The position numbers were made by a program, and so were the translations under genes. The notes beneath the pieces were generated by a model. That model searched no databases. It was not told where the DNA came from and worked only from the letters and a program-made list of their open reading frames with translations. Positions 56,037 through 64,000 of a DNA stretch of 64,000 bases are shown one piece after another (the stretch's first letter is position 1; each line of letters opens with the position of its first letter). The DNA comes from Plicaturopsis crispa FD-325 SS-3 (Eukaryota; Basidiomycota; Agaricomycetes; Amylocorticiales; Amylocorticiaceae), in assembly GCA_000827205.1 (NCBI GenBank), contig KN832556.1, positions 165,436 through 229,435 on the forward strand. Reading direction: 5' to 3'.

Positions 56037-58557
56037 ATGGACACTCGTCGCTCATCTAGAATCAAGGCAAAGGGCACCACCACGGCGTCCAAAACGCAAA
56101 TGGACAACAGTCAAGCTGCTACCAATGAGCATACAGATGCTCACCACGACTCGGGCCAGGCAGAAAGACGCCCGAAAAAGCGTAGAAACACCACGAGCCT
56201 ATCCACCACCTCTGCAAAGAAACGCAAACTTCTCCGACTTGCAAAGCTCAAGAACCTACCGGAGATGCCAATAGATATCCTTTACGAGGTTAGTAGGAGC
56301 TACGTTGTTCCGACGAGGCGTCCGTTGACGTCTCCTCCAGATATTCCGCCTCCTCCAGCCGATCGATATCCTTAACCTCGCGCGGTCTACTAAACCGCTT
56401 CGCGCCATCTTGATGTCCCGGTCGTCGAGAACCGTCTGGAAATCTGCGCTTTCAAACTATGGTCCGCGACAAGTCCCAGCATGCCCTTTTGAACTCAACG
56501 AGCCACAATACGTTGATCTCGCGTTCTCTAAACACTGCCATGTATGTATGCTCCGTGTTCTTTTTCGTCCTCTTCCACTGACATCTGTTTAGTTCTGTCA
56601 AGTCGCCGCCGGGTCCGGTGTCGCATTCATCCTATGGAATCTACGCGTGAGATGCTGCGAGAAGTGCAAGAAGGACTCCGCTTGGTAAGTCACGTATCTC
56701 TCTGCGGCTACATGACAGCTCATCATCACCACCCAGCCTCTATATACTTTCAGTTTCTGAATACTATGACCTTACAAAGGAGCAGCAGACCTTGATACCG
56801 TGGGCTTCGTTGGCTTCGTGTGAGTGCAACTGTCATGATTGCCTGTTCCGTTACTGAGCTCGGTTCATTGCTAGCTAAAAACGATTGGAGGGACTCCAAC
56901 AAGATGGCCTGCCTACGCAGTGCATTTACGGCGTTGACTTCCGAGCTCTCCCCGCTAGTGGGCGACGAGCGAGAGCATGTCGTCCAGTCATGGAAAGAGC
57001 GAACAACACGAATAATTGAGGTACGATCTCTACATTTATGACCATGGATGAGTCATTCATATCCCTTTCTCAGGACGCGGCGAGGTGCGAAGAGTGGGAG
57101 AATCTCGTCGCCAGCGATGCTGCCTCCGCAAGAGAAGCTGCGCGATTACGCAGAGAGACTGCGTGAGTCTGAGCATTCTATCCGTCTTCCCTGTCTGATC
57201 ACCTCCTATGTGGGACCAGCATTTTAGCCAAACTGCGTGAAGAAGGCTGGGAGGACGAGCTTGAGAAGATGTCCATGTGGGACTTTCAACAACTAGCTGT
57301 GGTCAAAGTGCCGAAGGACTTGACTGAGCGTGGTATGAAACAGCTCGTCTGATATTCCTATGGTGTATCATGCATGTAACTGACGGAACTCTAGCATGGG
57401 TACAGATGGCACCAGCTATGCTGCAATGGATGCAGACCGCTCGAACGGAACGCCTTGAGCGCGCACGCCGTCACCTCGTTCAGCCTGGCGTGAAGATTAT
57501 CAGGCAAATCATCGATGCATACGGCTGGACGCTCCCCGCGGACGGCGTCTTAATGGGGCTGGCCGACGTATGCCTGTCGGAGCCGTTCAGAAGCATCCTC
57601 GCGAACTTCCCGGAGGACGCCGTGTTCGAGCGAGCCACCTTCGCGGACGCCAACGACAGTCTTCCGCGTCTGCACGAGGAATGGGCGGCAGATGCCAAGG
57701 CATACCTCCTCCAACACACAGAGCTCTCGCCGGGGTCGGAAGCCGCTGCTGCCCACCTCGACCTCGCCACAACACAATTTGCATGCTCCCACTGCCCCAA
57801 CTCAGGCGGACACACCGGAGCAGAAACGCTCACGCATCGTCATCAGGATATCCACCGCGCTGTTGCCGTCAGCAAGGAAGATACTTTCCTCTTGCCCGCA
57901 TTCACGCTCTTCAGGACTCAGCCATGGAAGCTCGCAGGGCAGGGCTGTCCGAATTGGGTATACGACCCTGCGCTCGAGCAGAGCGCGCGGGATGTAGTTG
58001 TGGCGTGTGGGCGGGATGCCGACGTGACGACGTTCGCAGAGATGACTGCGCTCGATCCGTGGCTGCAATGCAAACCGTGCACAGACCGCGCACGAACGCG
58101 CAACCACAAGGTCATGTCCTGGCGATCTGCAGTACGCATATATATATCGATTGGTATACTAGAGACATGTTGTCTGACGATTTGTTGCGCCACAGGTCCA
58201 ACACGCTTTCCACTGTCACGAGAGTTCCGAGTATGGGGGCAGCGAGATGTGGCGGGTTTTGAACGCCGCGGATACAAAGAGTGCAAGAGCACGGAGGACA
58301 CCTCTGAGCGTTCATAGGTGTAGGCGGTGCCTGGAGCGCCTCTCGTTCACCGCACGCGATAGCGAGAACCACCGCCAAGAGTGCTTGGGGGCGCACCTAC
58401 AGTGGATGTAAGTGTTCCAGGTCCTTGATTAGGCTGTACACGCTTATGAACTGTGACTTAATCTAGCCATGGAGTGGATCGCAAGAATATATCCTCCAAC
58501 TTTGTCGCGACGAAGGACTATCCACAACACAGTGTCGTATTAGCACACCCTACGTGA
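56037..58557 (+). CDS. F-box protein with C-terminal C2H2-like finger, copy 1
   Basis: The ATG at 56037 precedes a basic Ser/Thr/Lys N-terminus (MDTRRSSRIKAKGTTTASKT). The F-box follows at about residues 75-115, split by an intron: LKNLPEMPIDILYE, then IFRLLQPIDILNLARSTKPL. Next come a Cys-rich module (SKHCH, FCQVAAGSG, RVRCCEKCKKDSAW), a long helical region (WMQTARTERLERARRHLVQP, IIRQIIDAYGWTLPADGVLM) and a C-terminal CRRCLERLSF...HRQECLGAHLQW finger. Exons 1-3 are 56037-56288, 56341-56541 and from 56593; the last ends at 58557. F-box proteins link substrates to SCF ubiquitin ligases; the client is unknown. A tandem paralog follows. Confidence 0.85.
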
Positions 58558-59037
58558 CTCGTGCACTGACGCGGTCGAGGATGCCTTGGAGTTACGCGCA
58601 TGCTACAGCGAAACGAGTAGCCAATGCGCGAGCTTCAAAACGGACATCGTGTAGTTATCCGACTCTGTTGTAAACATGTTGACTGGGGAAGCTTGAAGCA
58701 CTAATGTATCGAGGTCGTGTTGACTGGTAGATTTCTGCCCTGTAAAACTTGAATATATTCTCAGGCTAGGGGTATATTCTTTTCCTTCGCTGTATTTTTC
58801 TTGTTTCTTTTTTATTACACGCTATTAGTATTCCGAATACTTATGAGCCCGAAGCTATGAGAACACGCTCGCGAGCCTCGAGGCGCAGTGAAATGCGCCA
58901 TCACATGGTCGAAATGCCACCGTAAAGTAGCCGCGGGCCGCGGTGCGACGCGACCTCTTTAAATCGACGCGACCTCTTTAAATTTCTCTTTGCTCTTGCT
59001 TTGCTCCTTCCAAATCTCAAACTCCAGAAACCAAGAA
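58558..59037. other. Intergenic between the F-box paralogs
   Basis: It contains a 16-17 bp duplication near the start of gene 2 (GCGACCTCTTTAAAT-type, at about 58950-58981). No gene is supported. Confidence 0.5.
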
Positions 59038-61562
59038 ATGGTTCCTCGTCGCTCATCTAGAATCAAGAGAACGGGCAACGCCCACGCCCCAGAGCAGAGC
59101 ATGCATGGAGTAGTAGCCACTGGCACTACCACGGAGTCTAAAGGCGTCGTGGAAGGGCTTCCAGTATCACGTCCAAAAAAGCGTCGAAATGCTGCGGGAC
59201 AATCTGCACCATCTGCCGCGAAACGTATCCTGGGGAAGCTCAAGAACTTGCCAGAAATGCCAATAGACGTTCTGTACGAGGTCAGCCCGAGCCGCGCTAT
59301 CTCCGGCGAAGCCTGCGTTGACGTCTCCTACAGATATTCAGCCTCCTCCAACCTATCGATGTTCTCAATCTCGCGCGGTCTACTAAACCACTTCGTGCTA
59401 TCTTGATGAGCCGGTCGTCGAGAACCGTTTGGAAATCTGCGCTTTCCAACTATGGTCCGCAAAAGCTCCCGGATTGCCCCTTCGATTTCAACGAGCCGCA
59501 ATACGCTGATCTCGCGTTCTCCAAGCACTGCCATGCATGCCTTCTTCTTACTTGTCAGTCTTGCTATCTCACTGACACCTGTGTAGTTCTGTACGGTTGC
59601 TGCCGGATCCGGCGTGACGGACATTTTATGGGACCTACGCGTGCGGTGCTGCAAAAAATGTAAAAAGGACCCGTCATGGTGAGTTCATGTACATTCATTG
59701 CCTGAATGAAGGGTACAGTATTTGATCGTTGACTTGCAGCTTGCTCGTACTGTCAGCGAGCCAGAAGCACGATCTTTCAGTTGAGCAGCAAAGCTTGATA
59801 GTTTGGGCGGTAATAACTCCGGGTACGTGCAACGTCCCTGATTCGTATCTTTGCACTGGTATTTAGTTGGTGCATTGACAGCCAATCCTCTCGGGAGACC
59901 TGGAAAGGGCCGATACGGTACATTTGCGTGTCTGCGCAGCGAGTTTACGGCACTGAACGCGGAGCTTCCTCCGCTGGGAGATGAAAGGCGACCAGCGTTT
60001 GTGGAGATGCGGAAGCTACGAGTGAAGAAGATTCTTGAGGTACTCTCCACTTTCCCACCTTCGCATGCCGTGTACCCTGGCAGCTGGGAGATATTGACCT
60101 GATCCTTGTCTTCAGGACGCGGAGAAATGTGTCATATGGTACGATAACGTCGCCCGCGATGCTGACTCCCTCAAAGAAGCCGCGTGAGTGCTTGAGCTGT
60201 CTCGCTCTTCCTGTTATTCGACTGATCCCTCATTCTGTATGGACAGGATTCTTGCGAAAGTTACTGAAGCGGGTTGGGCCGACGAAATTCAACACCTCGA
60301 TATGAGAGAGTTTCGAAATCTAGCTGGAGTCAATGTCCCCAAAGACTTGACGGACCGTGGTAAGCATGCACTAACAACGCCCGTCCGGGCCTCCAATCCG
60401 TAACTCAACGGACTACTTAGCATGGGCACAAATGGCACCAACTATCTTGCAATGGGTGGAGACCTCGCGAACGGAACGCATTGCGCGCGTGCGCGAGTAC
60501 CGCCTAGAGTGCGCACTAATGGTCATCAGGCAGATCATAGACGACTATACCCTGACACTCCCGGCCGACGCTGTCATCGCGGGGCTCGCCGACGTATGCC
60601 TCATGGAGCCCTTCAAAACCGTCCTCGCAAACATGCCAGACGACCCCGTGCTCACGCGGGCCGACTTCACGGACGCTGCCAGCCAGCTCCCGCGCCTCCA
60701 TGATGAGTGGGTGAGTGATGCAAAGGCGTATCTCCTTAGGCATACGGACTTGGCCCCGGGCACGGAAGCCGCTTCTACCCACCTCGACCTCGCCATAACG
60801 CAGTTCCGGTGCACTCAGTGCCCCGACTCACACGCCCTCAGCCCAGCAGAGGTATTCACACATAGTCACGAAGACACAACACGCATTATCGCCGTCAGCG
60901 AGCAGGACGAGTTCCTCTTGTCCGCATTCAAGACGCTTCGGATACAGCCGTGGAAGCTCGACAACCTGGGCCGCCCGAACTGGGTGCACGACCCCCGGCT
61001 TGAGCAGTGCGTGCGGGATGTGGTTGTAGCGTGCGGTCGGGATGCGGACGTGACGACGTTGGCGGAGATGACTGCGCTCGATCCGTGGGTGCAGTGCAGG
61101 CCATGCACGGCCCGCACGCCGCCCCACGACCAGAGGGTCATGTCCTGGCGCTCAGCGGTACGCATACCATGTTCCCTTGGTTCGCCGTCGTGGATATCGC
61201 GTGTCTGATAACTTCTTGCATCATAGGTCGAGCATGCTTTCCTTACCCACAAGAGCTCCAATAGCGCAGCCGGATCAACGTGGCGGGTGATAGACGACGA
61301 GGATACGGAGACCGCCAGAACCCAGCTAAAGCATCGTAGCTTCTATCGGTGCAGGCGATGTGGCGAGCATTTTGATTCCAGCAAAGAATATCACTTGAAT
61401 TATCACCTATCGACGGTGTAAGTGCCTCCCGACTTTTTGAGATGTAGGTGTGCGCGCACTTACAAGTCCCTCAGCCACGGCGTTCGCAACAGCAGCGAAG
61501 CGACTGATTTCGTCTTCACGGAGTACCTTCCACAACGCAGTGTCTTCTATGCATACACGTAA
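59038..61562 (+). CDS. F-box protein with C-terminal C2H2 finger, copy 2
   Basis: Tandem paralog of the preceding gene with the same exon order. It starts MVPRRSSRIKRTGNAHAPEQ; the F-box is LKNLPEMPIDVLYE plus IFSLLQPIDVLNLARSTKPL; then LMSRSSRTVWKSALSNYGPQ, the Cys-rich module (SKHCH, FCTVAAGSG, RVRCCKKCKKDPSW) and a helical core (LQWVETSRTERIARVREYRL). The C-terminal finger is clearer here: YRCRRCGEHFDSSKEYHLNY then HLSTVHG, fitting C2H2 spacing. It ends at 61562. The finger could bind substrate or nucleic acid. Copies differ most in the N-terminal tail and the HCPNSGGHTG/QCPDSHALSP region, showing clear divergence since duplication. Confidence 0.85.
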
Positions 61563-61784
61563 CTCGTGCAGATTCTTTCAATCCGGTCTGCAGAGGCTGC
61601 CTTCCAAAGATGAAAGAGAATAAATTAGGATTTGTGTATCCAGTAAGTACAGCGTATGGAAAGTGGTAAACCTGGAGAGGAAATGTCCGAGCCACGGGAA
61701 CGTTCAACGTTCAACGAAGAGACGCCACGGAGTTAGAATCGGGTCCCACTTCGCACAAGTAATTTCCGGAGACCGATGAGACTA

Positions 61785-63909
61785 CTGGGGATATTTCGGA
61801 AACTTTCCGAAACTCGAAAAATCCCTCCAGGCATATTTTAATAAATAACTGTCTGGGCTCTTGCACCTTACGCAGACCGTGAGTGGGTGCAATCCATGTA
61901 AGTTATCCCTTCAGGTGTTTTAGCTTGATAATGCCTCGAGGGATATGCTTAGCTCTTTCCCTTGAGGAGAATTAATATTAAATGTTCTTGAATGTTCCCG
62001 GGGTGGATTACTCTGGAAGTACTTATCTGTAAGGAAATATTACCTTAAGTGATTTCTGAGCTAATAAGCGTGGACACCATTGGGTGATATTCAGCCTTAA
62101 CAGATATTTGCGTCGATTAGTCCATAGCGAGGTAGTCCTGTGGCTACCGCGACACGAACATAGGCGGGTTGCGTTATTACGTAATCGTGCATGTCCGGTA
62201 TCCGACGTGTACTGCAGTAGGCGCGCTCGACGCGTCTCAAGCTTTGAGCCTACCGTCCATTCCCTACATATGCGCCTATTTTCTACTCGAAAGTAATGTT
62301 ATAATCACCTTGAAACCTTAATGGCTCGACTTTTCTGGCAGGGGGAGGCTAGCAGAGCAGTAATACAGCGAATACTAAAGGCAAAAATTCCGGAATGGAC
62401 CAACAGACATCGTCGCGCGCATACTCGACAGTGAAGACATCCTCGCCATTACGGCGACTGCAGACGGGAAATCGGCAGTATTTGCGGCCCCTCTTGTTGT
62501 CCTACTTGAGATTAAACGAAACCGACATGCGTATCCCGACTTACCGATGCTTGCAGCAACTGTTGAGATCTTGAATTTCGAGATGAAATGTGCATCCTTT
62601 CTTCGACCATTCGTCGATGCACGCAGCTGGGTGCGATTATCTGGATCGGTGGGGTCATCCTTTCCCAGTCTGAGAACCTCACGGTGTGCTTCGTTCCCGA
62701 TAAGTTGCATGGTTCAAGACGACATGCTGGTCGTGCATGGGAGATGTCGGATGGAGGGACGGTCGCGGAAAACTTTAAGTCACGCTCGAAGGCAGGAGTA
62801 GATTTACGTCTGGGCTGGCTTTGTGGATGGTTGTAAATGAGCGCAGAAATGTTCACGTCCGAATGGCTCCAGGGAAGCGGTCACCATGCTCTGGTGCCGG
62901 GAGCTGCGAGGCTCATTCTTATTGTGCTTTTCGAATAGAATGGACAAAAATCCACCCAGAGACCTAAATTCCTTTGAGATCAATCCGAGGAGCTTGTCGA
63001 CCTTGTCAGATTGGGTTTGTTCTGGCGCGCGTAGTCGAGGTTGCATTGAAGGGGTTGCTCGGACTCGAACAGGGGATGTGGAGGTATGAGCCAGATGATG
63101 GATGTTCTTGCGGTAAGCCGCTTAGATGGTTTTGAATGGTGGTGAGGTACTCATATTAATTGCACGACGAGTGGATTGCCTTGTGGTGGTTATCGGCGAA
63201 CGACAACGGTGCAGAGCGAAAATGTCTCTCTCTGAAACGCGCGACGCGACGCGTTTAAGTGCAAAGATTACGTAACAACTCAGCCCGAATGGGAAACGGG
63301 CGCGATAGCCAACAGACTACAGAATGGAGGAACGACTGATGGTGTCTGTCTAGGAGAGACTAATAGCGAGGGGCCGTAAAAATATAAGCGTACGAGCGAG
63401 GGCGGTTCGAACGAGCGCCTACGAGGGACCATACCGAATCCGCTATGCGCTGAGCCGCTAGACTACAGTGTCGAATGAAGTGGACGTTTTCGAAATCATT
63501 ATAATCTGTAATTTCTTCCCGACATATGTGTAAGTCTTGAACCCAATTCAGGGCCAAAACCGGTCCACGAATATTGTGTGCGAAATCACTCCATGGAAAT
63601 TGATACATATCTAGCTGAATCTCAATAAAGGTCAAAATCTATGAAGGCATTTTTGCATAAATGTGGCTTAAGACATTAATGAGATTGTTTTAGATGAAGC
63701 TGGATAACCTTCATTTTCCCTCAAGGCAAAATGCACCTGAAACCACTCAATGGTTTTTATCAAGAAAAGGCGTGGATCATTGGTCCTCCAGGGATTTACT
63801 GCACGATTTGGCTGAAGGGAACTTTCAAGAAAAATACGTCCAGATGAATTGACCAGAATCGGCCTGGAGGGATTTTTCGAGTTTCGGAAACTTTCCGAAA
63901 TATCCCCGG
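61785..63909. mobile_element. TA-flanked TIR element (2,125 bp) with helicase fragment
   Basis: The ends are 48-bp inverted repeats with two mismatches, starting CTGGGGATATTTCGGAAA and, inverted, CCGGGGATATTTCGGAAA; each contains the near-palindrome TTTCGGAAACTTTCCGAAA. TA lies directly outside both ends (61783-61784 and 63910-63911), the target duplication of Tc1/mariner-type elements. No transposase was recognised. A helicase-like fragment lies at 62394-62546. The element is probably non-autonomous and may have captured host or transposon sequence. Confidence 0.8.
62394..62546 (+). pseudogene. RecQ-like helicase N-terminal fragment inside the TA element
   Basis: The frame reads NGPTDIVARILDSEDILAIT, then ATADGKSAVFAAPLVVLLEI and KRNRHAYPDLP. 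It resembles the Walker-A region (ATGDGKSA) of RecQ-like helicases that are multicopy in many mushrooms. The usual following motifs (DEAH-type box and later helicase motifs) are not seen, so this is a fragment. The plus-strand frame ending at 62836 (GGVILSQSENLTVCFVPDKL) is unassigned. Confidence 0.5.
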
Positions 63910-63911
63910 TA

Positions 63912-64000
63912 ATCTTAATGTTCTGAATTTCCGAGCTCACTTCCGCCCGCCGGCAAGGACTCCAAAGCTTCACTGTCAGAAAGTGTCAGTTGAACACACT
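63912..64000. other. Right edge of the window, nothing seen
   Basis: A short non-coding flank of the TA element. Confidence 0.4.

Noticed and set aside
63040-63085. CGGACTCGAACAG, resembling a tRNA T-arm in reverse
   Set aside because: No D-arm, anticodon arm or matching acceptor stem lies at the right distance.
63400-63480. tRNA-like B-box (GGTTCGAAC) and an A-box-like stretch on the minus strand
   Set aside because: Acceptor and T-stem pairing could not be built, so neither a tRNA nor a tRNA-derived SINE is supported.

Overview
The window looks like a nuclear contig of an agaricomycete (mushroom-forming basidiomycete). Genes have many short introns of about 50-60 bp, and the recognisable families are typical of that group: secreted M28 leucyl aminopeptidases, MATA-type HMG-box proteins, F-box proteins with the LKNLPEMPIDILYE signature, KDZ transposons and another large basidiomycete transposon family. 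No rRNA, credible tRNA, CRISPR or prokaryotic operon structure is visible.

Layout. 0-12 kb is gene-poor and decayed. It holds a small MITE with a perfect 8-bp target duplication (4172-4518), a kinase-like gene (6151-8510) split by a 1.3-kb transposon, a truncated second copy of that kinase (10540-10816), and two diverged copies of one segment (about 1.02-1.64 and 10.98-11.64 kb). 12-17 kb carries two near-identical M28 peptidase genes in head-to-head inverted order around an HMG-box gene. 18.56-30.30 kb is a large terminal-inverted-repeat (TIR) transposon with three multi-exon genes. A second HMG-box gene (30.93-31.86 kb) follows. 32.335-44.364 kb is a complete-looking 12,030-bp KDZ transposon with 131-bp identical TIRs and a perfect 8-bp target duplication. 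From 45 kb on is ordinary conserved gene space: a small unknown gene, NMD factor UPF2, an ATRIP/Rad26-like checkpoint gene, and two tandem F-box/zinc-finger paralogs. The window closes with a TA-flanked TIR element carrying a helicase-like fragment.

Main discovery. Three elements (6527-7826, 21115-23933, 32906-34697) share the termini CATCAGGAAA...TTTCCTGATG, are flanked by 2-bp duplications (TT, TT, AT), encode no recognisable transposase, and each sits inside a coding exon: a kinase-like gene, the large transposon's main gene, and the KDZ transposase gene. In each case the flanking exon reads through in frame once the element and one duplication are left out. Elements 2 and 3 also share subterminal sequence. 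This looks like a mobile family, possibly undescribed, that was active after the larger transposons had arrived.

Working together: UPF2 acts in nonsense-mediated decay and the Rad26/ATRIP homolog in the DNA-damage checkpoint, and they are simply neighbours. The transposon genes (KDZ transposase plus two accessory genes; main ORF plus two accessory genes in the 11.7-kb element) form self-contained mobile units. Exon borders were read by eye from splice signals and frame.
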